Shown here: positions 12,392-23,551 of the stretch, piece by piece
How positions within the stretch are numbered: position 1 is the stretch's first letter
Layout of the letters: the number at the start of each line of letters is the position of its first letter
Assembly: GCF_003073045.1 (NCBI RefSeq)
Contig: NC_037603.1
Location: forward strand, 18,234,192-18,298,191
DNA: 64,000 nt
Source: Pomacea canaliculata
Lineage: Eukaryota > Mollusca > Gastropoda > Architaenioglossa > Ampullariidae
Reading direction: 5' to 3'
Notes under the pieces: generated by a model
Database searches by the model: none
What the model was told of the DNA's origin: nothing
What the model saw: only the letters and a program-made list of their open reading frames with translations
Position numbers and translations under genes: made by a program

Positions 12392-13298
12392 TTAATTACA
12401 TATACCGATGGAAGGCGAATATTTAGCATGCCAAATTAAAAGCTGAATTCTTTTGTTAACACATGGTTCAGTTTAAATCGTAAGATAGGATACGGCAGAG
12501 AATCCGTGTTTGCAGTTAAATAAAATTTATATCCTCAGCAACACCTTCAACAGGTGAATTACGTAACTAACCCTAACCCATGCAATTCTTTGTTTTATTA
12601 TGTTACCTTTTGTACAGAACACTTTATCATGGACACGCGTAGCACAGTCACAGATACATACACTGTATCCGCGCTTGCTCGTTAGAAAAACGATAAACTG
12701 CTTGTCGGCTTTACGATATATATATTTTTTTTATGCTGAGCCCAAATACTTTTTCGTTTAAGCAACGCTTAATGTGAAGGGTTCTTGTCAATGTCTGGAG
12801 TCGACGTTCAGTGATGGTGGTCCCGTTTCTGATGTCGGAGCAGCGCTAGTCCAGTTTGGCCAACAGGAGACTTATCCCAGTAACAGTACATCGCCAACAA
12901 TGTCTCGCAACGGACGAATTATCACCATGACAGCTCGATATAAAGACTGATATCAATGTTACTTCGGGATGCGAACTTCGGTTAGAAAAGTAATTAGTTT
13001 CTCCCACACCTGCTGGACAACCTCAATTGAGGGATGATGTAGTGATCAACGAATTATTGAGCGTTAATGCTTCGCGGAAAAGATCCGGGGCTTTTTGTAG
13101 TTTTAGATTGTAATTGTTTTGTTCTTCTTTTGTTTGGAACAAATACAATGTGAAAGTGACGTTACAAATTTCTGTCCTGGAGCAGGTTTAATTTTTTCCA
13201 TTTTGAACCCTACCCTAAACCAAGCATCAATTCCAGATTTGACATCGCTGAAATGGATAACGAGTGTGTGTGTAGGGGAAGATCTCCATTCTGCGTAC

Positions 13299-13350
13299 CT
13301 TCGGCGTAGACAACTCTAACGTTAGATTTTGATTTGGATGACTGCGACAT
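13299..13350 (-). CDS. Candidate first coding exon of an unidentified minus-strand gene, unit B
   Basis: This is the counterpart of 7151-7202: MSQSSKSKSNVRVVYAE plus one base, then donor gtacg. From here, transcription on the minus strand would run into unit A, across scramblase copy A. The open frame and donor are unchanged between units, which favours a real exon. The following candidate exon in this unit (about 13000-13100) meets a stop in the expected frame. Confidence 0.35.
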
Positions 13351-14119
13351 GGCTGTGCGCTGTCAACTCCCTGCTGCTATGCATTTGTAAAAAAAAATAA
13401 AAATAAAAAATAAAAAAATGGGGGGGGGGATCAAGATATCAACCAAACTTTGGAGGAAAGGATTTATATCACTGAAACTTGTGAATTTAATTAGAAACTA
13501 AAAATATGTTCCCAAGTAAAGCTTAACTAGATCCTTACAAGGGAGATGACTCTCGGGGAAGGCTGATAACGTCTAGCGGGGCGTTGCTGCAACCTGTCAT
13601 CTCGCTGCCTTGCGTAGGTGCAGTACTCTGTGTGTGTGTGTGCAGCAAACTTGCTTTTTCTTATTTTTTTTTAAAATCTTACTTTTCATATTCAATACAT
13701 AAACACTAAGCCTTGTTTTTTTTGTCCAAGTAAGAGAATGACTATAATTTATACAGATGCCATTTCAGTTTGGGTTTTTTTTTTTAAAACGCATAGTCGG
13801 TACGAACCCATAAGTTCTTGACAAAACATCTCGGGAACCTTTTTTTTTTAAATTAGTTGCTGTGATCGCATCAGCATGTGAGCTGTCTTTAGGTTCTGTT
13901 TGCGAAATTTCCAATATCCAGCAGATACGGTCGTTGCACGAGAACTGCGTAGATCTTCGCTTTCCATTACAATCATTCTGTTGTATTCCATTCTCTTTTG
14001 GCAATTGATCTCTCCCTCACACAGTCTGCACAATGAAGTAAATATAATGCATGTGAATCTCCCTACTCTTACCAAGAAAGAGGACGGAGTGTGGAGAAAG
14101 AGAATGTGCATGTTTTCGC

Positions 14120-14845
14120 AACACAGCGTTCTAAAGGCGATGAAAATCTAAACAATACATGCAATGTTTACATCCGGGGCACTCCCCACGATCAATCTCG
14201 GCATCGCCAAATCTTACAAAGTATGAAGATTATACACTCCTCGCATTCTCTTCTACTGTTTAGCAATAAGGTTCCAGTTCTAATGTTCCGGTTCAATTAT
14301 CTATTTTATAACCGCTCAAGCAATCATTATGAACGTTACTCACAATTAAGTTCATCGTCCCGCTATCTTAGGGCTGTCACTCTTTGCATCTCCAGCCAAC
14401 TAGAGTCAAAATTTAAAAAGAAAACATACAAATGACACTTCACATAGAATCGGTTGATCCTTCCCCAGTAGGGTGGGGGATAAGAAACTCGCGAGTTCTA
14501 TTACAATTCCATAAGCAATCAACAGAAAAAGATGTCTTACCTCGTCTAGGCGAGGTTCATCCACAAGAGGTTAGTACCACGCCGCAGCCAGTGTCCATGG
14601 ACACTCCCCTTCTCTACTATGTAATCTCAACTAAGATTTACATGTCTTGACAGAGGCACGTCTTCCTCCTTCAGTATTCCGTGCCTGGGTAAATTTTCTA
14701 CCTAGTTCCCGCCAAAACTCTACCACTGAACCAGGTTCACCAAACAATTTGTGTCACACTTAACACTTTCCCATCTAATTTTCTCCTCCATTCTCCCATA
14801 AATTCAATCTACACTTCCAGTCCATAAGTCACGAAGGGGTTAAAA
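14120..14845. other. Unit B-specific segment upstream of scramblase copy B
   Basis: Alignment to unit A breaks off near 14118 and resumes at the aatcagaaaaacacggag motif near 14848. The segment in between is about twice as long as the non-matching piece in unit A and shows no recognised coding or transposon feature. It is either an insertion in B or a replacement. Confidence 0.5.
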
Positions 14846-15121
14846 CAATCAGAAAAACACGGAGACAAGGACTGGAAATTAAAAAGCCTGATCAAGTTAC
14901 GTTTGATAGTTGACAGTACTTACACATCTTGTTCAGGTGTATGTATAGGATAAGGCTATGTTGTGGAGAGAACATGCGTATGATTTTAAAATCTAGCTCC
15001 TATGTATGCCTACCGTATAGGATGTTTGTGATACTTGTAACTTTATAGATAGCATGTCATAATAAACTTTTTTCCCTCTGTTGTATTTTCAGGGCCAATC
15101 AGACATACTAAAAAGTGCAAA

Positions 15122-18100
15122 ATGAACAGTACTGTAACCTCCCAGCCAGTTTCATCAATGCAGACCGGAACTATGCAGCCGTCGGTGGAGGTAAGAAACT
15201 GTTTATTTTCTTGCTTTTTATGTCAGGACTGGTGTAGCCTTAACGGTAACAGAACACTGATGATCTATAAAGCAGACATGGAAACTGGTGTGATCGTGCA
15301 TTTTTGGGAGTCATCAGTCCACTTATCAGCGATAGTTTTTCATCACTATCTAGATTCATAGCAGTTCCATTGGATGTCTTCTAGCTGAACTGCTGAAAAC
15401 ATAACAAAATCTTCACCTTAATTGAGGAAGAGCATTCTTTAAAGTGTAAAATGTACTAGTTAGTTATTTTGTCTTTTTAAAATGTACACTATCTAGACTA
15501 CAAGAACTCCAAGGGGTAGTGTGACCTGGTGGGTTTTGGAAATACATCCTGTAGTAACACCTCTACCACCAGTTGGAAGTTGTTTATAATTCAGATGTTT
15601 GAGTGACATATAGACTCTACCGCTATGCAGATAAGTGTTAAAATAAGGAAAACACATGTAAGCCTGTTACAACATTATTTTCACTGTTCTCCATAACAGA
15701 TCTGTGAAGAAAAATTAGGGAAAGAAACCCAACTCATTTTTAATGCCTTACCCCATCCACAGTTAAGCACATCAAATATTTGTCCAATGCAACTTTGTAA
15801 CCAAAGCTTTCTCATAAATTTTGAGTATTCTCAATCCAGGTTGGATGGAAGCACCTGTGGTGTTTGGATATTACCCACAACACCTTGGATATCTCACCTT
15901 GATTGATCAGGTGCTGATCAAACAACGTATAGAACTTTTGGAAGGTACGTCTGCGAAAAAATAACGGTTTTGTGCAAAGCAATCCAAATAATGTAATACT
16001 CAATGATTACTGATCTAAAATGTTTTTATTCTTTGGTGGGCATGGCTTACTGTGACATGTTGTGATGTGTATGTTCTTATGGAGGGGAAGTGGCTGCAAG
16101 TAGTGCTTGTGTGCATTGATTGATGTATCTGTGGATGTAGGCGGGAAGGGGATGTGGATGTGTCCATGTGTTTGACGTTCCTCATCTATTTATATATTTA
16201 TTCTGATCTTCCAGTTGTTATTGGATGGGAGACCGTAAATAAATATGACATCCTGAATTCTGTTGGTCAGAACATCTACTATGCAGAGGAAGGTTAGTAT
16301 TGATAAGTTCCAAACTTCTGGGTTGGGCAGAAGTAACCCATAAATAATTATGATACCTTTGTTTTGATCACTCCCCAATGTATTTAACACAGCCCTTATT
16401 CTGTCTATCTTTCTAATCCTCTTCGTGATTCAGTTTGCACATTAGGCCTCAACCAAAGTCCGTCATCGATGTCGATCGGCTGAAACCCGCTGTAGGTGAC
16501 CCCATGTCCAGCCCTTTCCTTTCATCTCCCTTTCCACTGTTATTCTCCAAGTTTCCTTTGGGCGGCCTCGTTTTCTTCGGCCGTCTGGAGTCCATCGTAG
16601 GGCGACTGTGGAGAGGTCTGCTGTCTGCTGGCGGAGCACATGTCCAATCCATCGCCAACGCCTTTGTTGAACCTGCGTGGTGATGGACTCGGTTTCAGTT
16701 CTTCGGTGGAGTTCTTTGTTGCTGATGGTATTTGGCCAAAAGATATTAAGTATGCGCCTGAGGCATCTGTTTTGAAAGACTTCAAGCTTATTACTGATGG
16801 TTTTGGTCATCTTTCATGATTCTGATCCGTAAAGGAGGGTGCTGATAACATTTCTCTTGAAGATTCTCAGCTTGATCTTCTCACTGATGTCAGATTCATC
16901 TGCCAATTTCTCTATGTAGTCTCTTTTGCGGTTTTTGTCATCTTCTTGACCTCTTTGTTTAGTTTTGTATATCTTTGTCTGTGTTGTTCCTTCAGGTGTT
17001 CAGATCGGTTGATTTTTTTTTTGGCTGACTTTCTCTCGTCTATCTTCTTCCATGTCTCTTCTCTGATCCACTGTTCTTTCTTCTTCCGTCTGATCTTCCT
17101 GAGAACAAGATGGTATGTCCTGACGCTAGTCTCCTCTTTCCCGTGCCGGTCCATCTGACCTCACTGACTCCCAGGATGTCCAAGCTGTAGTTGTCAAACT
17201 CCTTGACTAGTTGGAGCATCCTTCCAGTCTGGTACAAGGTCTGGACGTTCCAGCACCCTACCCTCAACGTTTGCTTCGGCTTCAGTAAATCCGCTGTCGG
17301 GGCGTTATCTCCCTCTCGGGTTTGGCTGTCGTTCGTCATAAGTCCAGTCTCCTGGTGTGCTTCATTACCTTCGCCATCCGTGACGAATATTCTGTTGTTG
17401 GTTTCTGTAACATCTTTTTTTTTTTTTACATGATAGGATTGTTAGCCTTACCACAAACTAATTTACCTCTAGGTGAGGTGTCCACCTTAGTCGCCTCTTA
17501 CGACATACCTGGCTGGATGGCAGGGACCATGTTCTAACAATGTTCGCTAGGCAAGCATAGCCCGGGGTCCCACAGGGGCTTATTCTGTCAGATGAGTTCA
17601 AAGGCAGTGGACAGTAAGACTAAACATTAAAATAAGGCTCAGAGAGCTCGGCCATAAAAGGCTAATGGATACAAAATTATTTTGAATAAAAGACGAATGA
17701 GCTGATAGCCGTTCAGTTTAACAGACGAAAACCAAAGACTGACCAAGACAAGCTGCCTGAATTGCAAGTGAAGTCACTCCTCAGGCTGTGGATGCTTCTT
17801 GCCATTTGCACTAAGAGTGGCTTCATATCTCCCACCTCAGGAAGTTGACGAAATAATACTAGTAATTATGATATACCAATAAAACGAAAAAAATAGGTAT
17901 ATTTACCTCACAGTTGTCCAAAAACAAGTCTCTAACTTTTAGTTCGCCTATTGCTGATTTAAACAACAGAGTACCTTTATGTCTCAGACACTAACTGCCT
18001 CGTGCGAATCTGTTGCGGCCCCATGAGGCCTTTTGACATAAAAATTTTTGACAATCTCATGGTCGAAGTGATTCATCTGTACAGACCATTTCGTTGCGGT

Positions 18101-19651
18101 GGCTGGTGTTTCTGCTGTTTGCAGGTGAGCATCAGGTTAAATTTGAATTCTCAGTACTTGACACCTCATGTCTCACACATTTCTAGCAAATGCGTTTTTG
18201 GGGGTACGGATTCTAATTTTAATTAGGAACCATCAATACTTATTTGTTCATGCGACATATTTCAGAAAAAATGCACATGTAAAATGCACAGATAAAAAAG
18301 AAACATGTGAAAAAGCTGCTTCATGATTTGGTCTTTGCAATAAACATCTTATCATTGCATAGGACAACAGTCTGGGGAAAGCTCATACATTTGCTGAGAA
18401 CATAATTATGGCGGACTTTTTTATACCTTTTGTCTCATGTTGGCCTAAGCCACATATTGAATATGCTTGTAATTGCGATTCTTTGGTTTCACTACGTAAC
18501 AGGAACTGGAGGTACAGTCACCACCGGGCCAAACCATAGGCTATGTGCATGAAGTTTGTGACCCGTGTAATCGACTGTTTGTGCTCAATAACGCGCAAAA
18601 CCAAACTGTGCTGCACATCAAAGGAGGCACTTGCTGTTACTGTCCCTGCTTTCCAGTTCCGTTTGAGGTCAGCAGATTAACTTCAAATAGACACTTAGGT
18701 TTTCACAGGAAAGTAAGATGAATAGGCATTTTTAGAATGACTGTTATGGTCCATTGGTGTGTGTGTGGTGGGTTCGCGCGTGCACTATTGTGAGTTAAGC
18801 ATGGCGTATAAAGGAGAGCCTGTGATGTGATCGTAATTTATTACCTTTTTGGGGTCAATTCTCTTTCTTTGATTTCTTTCTTCTTTCTTGGTCAGCTTCA
18901 TATCTGCTTGATATGTTGTAATAGGGGCTAGCTGACTTGTGCATTCTTTAAAAACTATAGAGAACATTTGAAAATGGAAATAACTATCTAACCACAGAAA
19001 TATTAAGCACAGTGTTGTCAAAGCTATATTGCAATGATTCTGGGGGGGGGGGATCCATAATGTCAGAAGTAATCTTATTGCACTGGAAACTCTTCAGATT
19101 AGAGGACGGGATAACACCACTCAAGTCGGCATGATCACCAAACAGTTTGGCGGTTTGCTCAGAGAGGGCTTCACAGATTCAGATTCCTTTACAATAACAT
19201 TTCCTCTTGACCTTGATGTGAATATGAAGGCAGTAGCAATTGGTGCAGCTTTCCTGATTGTAAGTTACTTTATTGTCGTGTTTGCAAACATTACAATTGC
19301 AGGAAAGCCTACAGATGTTTTGAAGCAAATCTGTTTGTGATTACAGGTATTCACTTAAACTCAAACATGCATCCCACTAGCGACATTTGCTTGTCATAAG
19401 GTAATAGTACTCTGTAAACAACAGTCTAAAATACAAACAATCAAGATCGAAGGTAAAAAACTAAAAATTTTAGTCTAGCGAAGTCATCTCTACCATGAGC
19501 TGCACATGTATGAAGTGTCAATGAATTTTCATCGTTTGTGTAGAGCTCAAGCAGTCTATTGCACTAAGATCTCAGTTTTAGATGGACGATTTCAAAGTTC
19601 ACTGTGTGTTTCCTTTTGTGTTTGCAGGATTTCATGTATTTTGAACAATAA
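15122..19651 (+). CDS. Phospholipid scramblase copy B (first-exon frame disturbed)
   Basis: Seven exons: 15122-15190, 15840-15944, 16215-16292, 17988-18124, 18503-18667, 19098-19259 and 19628-19651. Exons 2-7 join in one frame and encode the scramblase fold: GWMEAPVVFGYYPQHLGYL, a Cys-rich RCGGWCFCCLQ, VQSPPGQTIGYVHEV, Ca2+ motif DSDSFTITFPLD and C-terminal helix ending AAFLIDFMYFEQ. Exon 1 from ATG 15122 is 69 bases, which puts exon 2 out of frame (a G present in copy A is missing) and would end after about 43 codons. Translation from the next in-frame ATG, 15845 in exon 2, would give 221 residues without the N-terminal tail. It may be a short scramblase, a young pseudogene, or affected by a one-base error. 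Scramblases move phospholipids between bilayer leaflets in response to Ca2+. Confidence 0.8.
16406..17578 (-). mobile_element. Internally deleted LINE with 11-bp target duplications, intron 3 of copy B
   Basis: Flanked by perfect CTTATTCTGTC repeats at 16395-16405 and 17579-17589. On the minus strand the 5' end starts with cccctgtgggaccccgggc. It continues to an APE endonuclease start (LRVGCWNVQTLYQTGRM, LGVSEVRWTGTGK), a Lys/Arg-rich linker, then the RT C-terminal end (NRCLRRILNIFWPNTIS, RRWRWIGHVLRQQT, ALRWTPDGRRKRGRPKETW) and a short-repeat 3' tail. The catalytic RT core is missing, so it cannot move by itself. It resembles the RTE-like or CFDP2-like elements common in marine invertebrates; the clade is not certain. 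Confidence 0.9.
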
Positions 19652-20035
19652 TAATAATGGGCTGCAAATGTGCAAACTGGACAAAGGTTACGTGCCTGCT
19701 GTGTCACTCTTGCAAGTTCTATAATGTGTCACCCAGCTGTTATACTTAAAAAGAAAAGTAAACGAAATTTCTCATCTAGAAGGTCTCATTTCGAGATAAT
19801 TTTCTAAATGCTGCCTTAGTATTTTTTTTTTTTTTTTTGGTAACAACAATTTAATTATAAAGGTCAGCTGACGTAATGGGCTGATGTGACTGTGATATTG
19901 CAGTATTATCCCATTAATATGTTCAAATGCATGACCTACGGTCACATACTTACACATCTATGCTTAATTAAAGGTGGATTCAAATTGTATAGCATTTGTT
20001 CGTACATTAGACAACAAACACTAGTTTATTGTTTG

Positions 20036-20850
20036 GCAGTTGATAATAACACGTGTCACGCGACAATATCACCTAACGTTCGTTGGCAAGCTGTTGGAAT
20101 ATTGGCAATTGAGAAGACTCCGGCAGCTGCGCTGCAAGACATTGCTCAATCGAGCGTCGCGCGCTGTGCAGCAGCACAGTCCAGTCCTGCATAGTTTGAA
20201 TTTCTAGATTCTGCAGTCAGAACGGAGTTGTGTGTGTGTGCATCAGTCCTGCTGCTGTCCATTTGTATCGGGTGAGTCAGTTTAGTTTTACTGGAACCCA
20301 GTGTACGAATGATCTGCGAGGTTTGATGCATACCTAGCATCAGGATGTTGTTCTGTCTGCAGTTCTTGGTTCAGCTGAACTAGTTGGAGCACTGATGTGA
20401 GTCAGTAGGTTAAAAAAACACGAACTTCTGTGAACAAAAGCATGTCGGCAGTTTCATGCACGGGGGAAGACAGAATTCGTTAGAGCACTGACGTATGTAG
20501 GTCAGTGATATATATAGAACAAGGACCAATATTTGGCCCATGGCTAGAAGAAGATTAACTACAGTCAAAGGTGAAGGTTTGCATTGGTCATTGACATGAC
20601 GGACTCTTTTTCTTTATTTCCATTTTTTCGTTTTGGTGACTACTGCTGCACCGCTAGTGGCAAACTAAGAGGAAAGAGTCGCTGTTAAAGCATCTGGCAT
20701 CGCCTGACCGGACACAGAAGTGTTTCGCAACGAAGCAAACTAATACTGATGCAATACGACAGATAAAAATTAACCATCCCGGTACAGTCGTATGGTTAAC
20801 ACATTTTTAACGCATTTTTAAAATCTGTATCCCAGTACACATCACCTTGA
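20036..20850 (+). promoter_or_regulatory. Candidate promoter and noncoding first exon, copy 1
   Basis: This segment recurs at 22488-23280. It has a CpG-containing core (caatcgagcgtcgcgcgctg at about 20146), then a stretch ending in CATTTGTATCGG and a strong donor gtgagtcag near 20268. The third scramblase gene has a splice acceptor 39 bases before its ATG, so it needs an upstream noncoding exon; this and its twin are suitable candidates. No long frame is present. This is inference. Confidence 0.35.
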
Positions 20851-21479
20851 AAATACTCCTTTCTTTACTGAAGTACCCATGTTGATGGCATTAAAAAAAT
20901 GGGGGAAGGCACTGAAGCATGATTACAGATTACATAAAAAGATGACATATTTTTCAGATGGGAGAATGTATAATATGCTAAAAGTTCTACTGGCTACAGA
21001 ACTCTAACAGCGTTAAAAAAAAAAAAACCTTAGAAAACAATAACAGCATTACTGCAGCCCGCTATACGAAATGGCTTGAATGGTCAATGTGCCAGCCCTC
21101 TTTTTAATGTTTTTCGCAGGTCAGTCATTAAAAATTAAAAATCCCTTGAAAGGAATCTAGAGTCAAGGCTTAGGTGGCCCATCTTTACTTTTTTTAGTTT
21201 GAGGTCATCTGTCCCATTCATCCAGTAACTGTCTCTATGCTTTTTGTGGCGCTGACACGTTTGTTGATTCAGCCTTCTTCGTATGGATGATATGTACAAG
21301 TAAGATTTTGAATGCATGTGATTGTTTGGATCAAAATTCATGTTACATCATAACTCGCGGGATAAGAATTGGGGTGGGTTGGTCGATCGGTGAGTGAAAG
21401 CTCGATCGGCACGGTGATTAGACAGAGAAAGGTGTGTGTGTGGTGGGGAGTTGGGGTTTGGGGTAGAGGCTAGCTTTCC

Positions 21480-21865
21480 GTCTGTTGAGCGCACCTGTAT
21501 ATAAGACGCACCCACTAAATTTTTTTCTAAAATCTCTGCTTTTTTCACAAATAAAGTCGCATCTTGAAAGCTGCATCATATCGTCTCGTTTTCAGCATAA
21601 TGTGTGTGTTTGAATTGTATGAGGCTTTTATTTTTTAAATGTGAACAATTGAGACAGTATAACAGTAATATCACAGTCAACACTGTAACAACGTTAACAG
21701 TTAACACTTTCACAAAGAACTCATAAAAAAAACCAACAAAACTAACCGAAATCGAAAAAACCCGCAAACAATTAAAGCCTCATCGCTGTTAAAACATATG
21801 GTTTAAAAAAAAAAAAAAAGCTGGGAAAAAAGTCGCGGCTTACAGTCCGAAATTTACGGTATACT
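21480..21865. mobile_element. Possible DNA-transposon remnant
   Basis: The left part contains tatataagacgcaccca and the right part gtcgcggcttacagtccgaa followed by atttacggta. Sequence like accgtaaatttcggactgta and ataagacgcac is familiar to me from ends of nonautonomous DNA transposons in other animals, but I cannot name the family and see no clear target duplication. Confidence 0.3.
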
Positions 21866-22487
21866 ACTGTATTTCCTTTCTTATATGGATGCAAGTTAAA
21901 ATTTTGGCTGCATGTGTGCTCGAGAGCACAAATCTGTTGAGTCTTGAGACAGGCAATTAAAGACAATCATAAATTACTAATGATATTTATATAAGTATAA
22001 GTTTATTGTTCGAATTCTCAGTAAAGAGATTTATAAAATAGAGTTAAACTTAAACGTATAATTATTCCAATATTTGTGTTGATGAATGGTTCGCTTTTTT
22101 GGGGGGAAGTGGGGGAAAGCAGGGCACAGCTAGTACGTGTGTTTCAACTGATCGAAGCAGCGCCCAACGTACCATGAGTCGAGCTGGAACCAGATTTTAT
22201 CAAACCATCATCACATTATCTAAACATTATGCGCTGTCTGCGTGGGTGAGCCCAGTGGGAATACACAGAGACAATGTTTTTGGAGGTCAGTTGACGTAAC
22301 GGGCCGCCAAACTAGAAGTGTACACGTGTGTACGGAAATAAACAAACGCAAGATTAACTCGATCGAGCGTCAAACAAGGGTAGTAACGTTTTTTACAGTC
22401 TTTAATCCCAGTACGTGAGGACTCACACATCGATTTACACAGCACGTATGTAAATACGCCAGCTTAAGTCTTGCAAATAAAGGGTAA

Positions 22488-23280
22488 GTTGATAATAACA
22501 CGTGTCACATGACAATATCATCTAACGTTCGTTGGCAAGCTGTCGGAATATTGGCAAGGGAGAGGACTCCGGCAGCTGCACGACATTGCTCAATCGAGCG
22601 TCGCGCGCTGTGCAGCTGCACAGTCCAGTCCTGCATCGTTTGAATTTCTAGATTCTGCGGAGTTGTGTGTGTGTTCATCAGTCCTGCTGCTGTCCATTTG
22701 TATCGGGTGAGTCAGTTTAGTTTTATTGTAATTAACCGAGTGTACAAATGATCTGCGAGGTTTGATGCGCACCTGGCATCGGAATGTTGTCTGCAATTCT
22801 TGGTTCAACCACGAACCTATACACACCTCCGTGCTTCTTCTGAACTAGTTGGAGCACTGATGTAAGTCAGTAGGTTAAACTAAACCATGTCGGCAGTTTT
22901 ACGCACTAGGAAGACCGATCTCTTTAAAGCATCGACTAAGTACATCAGTGATGTATATAGAACAGCTTGGCACCTATATACATGGTCATTATAGTTGTTA
23001 GAAGCAAATTATAGTCAAAGGTGAAGAATTTTACATGATTATTAACACCACGTTCTTTCTTTCCCCCTTCTTTCCTTTTCTTCTCACTACTGTTGAAGCG
23101 CAAGCAGCAATCAAAGAGGAAACAGTCGCCATAATAAGCATCCGGCATCGCCTGACGGGACACAAAAATGTTTCGCAATCTGGTGCGACAGTTGGCAATA
23201 AAATATCCAGCTACAGCCGAACGATAAACTTTTTTTAACAACTTGTTTTGATCCTTATCCCAACATAAAACACCTTGAAA
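22488..23280 (+). promoter_or_regulatory. Candidate promoter and noncoding first exon, copy 2
   Basis: Diverged tandem copy of 20036-20850, about 2.45 kb further on. It keeps the core caatcgagcgtcgcgcgctg and the CATTTGTATCGG/gtgagt donor near 22708. Being nearer to the third scramblase gene, it is the likelier start for that gene's transcript. It shows many more small changes against its twin than units A and B show against each other. Confidence 0.35.
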
Positions 23281-23334
23281 CAAAAATCTATGCTATGCGA
23301 AAAATGTTGATAGATTTTGTGTGTGTGTGTGTTA

Positions 23335-23551
23335 AATATATAAATATTGATGGAAGGCGAATATTTATCATACCAATTACCAGCTGAATTCTTTTGTTAA
23401 CAAATGGCTCAGTTTAAATCCTAAGGTAGGATACGCAGAGAATCCATATTTGCAGTTGAATCAAATTTATGCTATCTCAGTTGGTGCCATTCATCTTTCA
23501 TGTGTAAGCATATCCTCAGCAACACCTTCAACAGGTGAATTACTTAACTAA
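23335..23551 (+). repeat. Second copy of the unit A tail
   Basis: Matches 12398-12570 (gatggaaggcgaatattta, through caacaccttcaacaggtgaa). It includes about 45 extra bases not in unit A. It places the original right end of the duplicated block here. Confidence 0.8.

Larger units (their letters stand above)
6460..12570. repeat. Segmental duplication unit A (scramblase copy A)
   Basis: Bases 6460-12352 align almost end to end with 12580-20004. Shared landmarks in the same order are the block starting tgtacagaacactttatcat, the minus-strand candidate exon, the scramblase exons, the LINE remnant and the end at gttcgta. A poly-T run follows (12356-12390). Then 12398-12570 matches 23335-23551 instead of the equivalent place in unit B, so the interval between them is missing in A. 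Bases 7960-8300 are unlike the equivalent part of B (14120-14845). Confidence 0.9.
12580..20004. repeat. Segmental duplication unit B (scramblase copy B)
   Basis: This is the second unit, in the same orientation, abutting unit A at 12571-12580. It is longer than A because it keeps about 950 bases of LINE lost from A and has a different, longer segment at 14120-14845. Identity looks high: in the 162-base sixth exon I count six differences from unit A, and about 180 bases of intron 5 (18785-18965) look identical to A. Confidence 0.9.
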
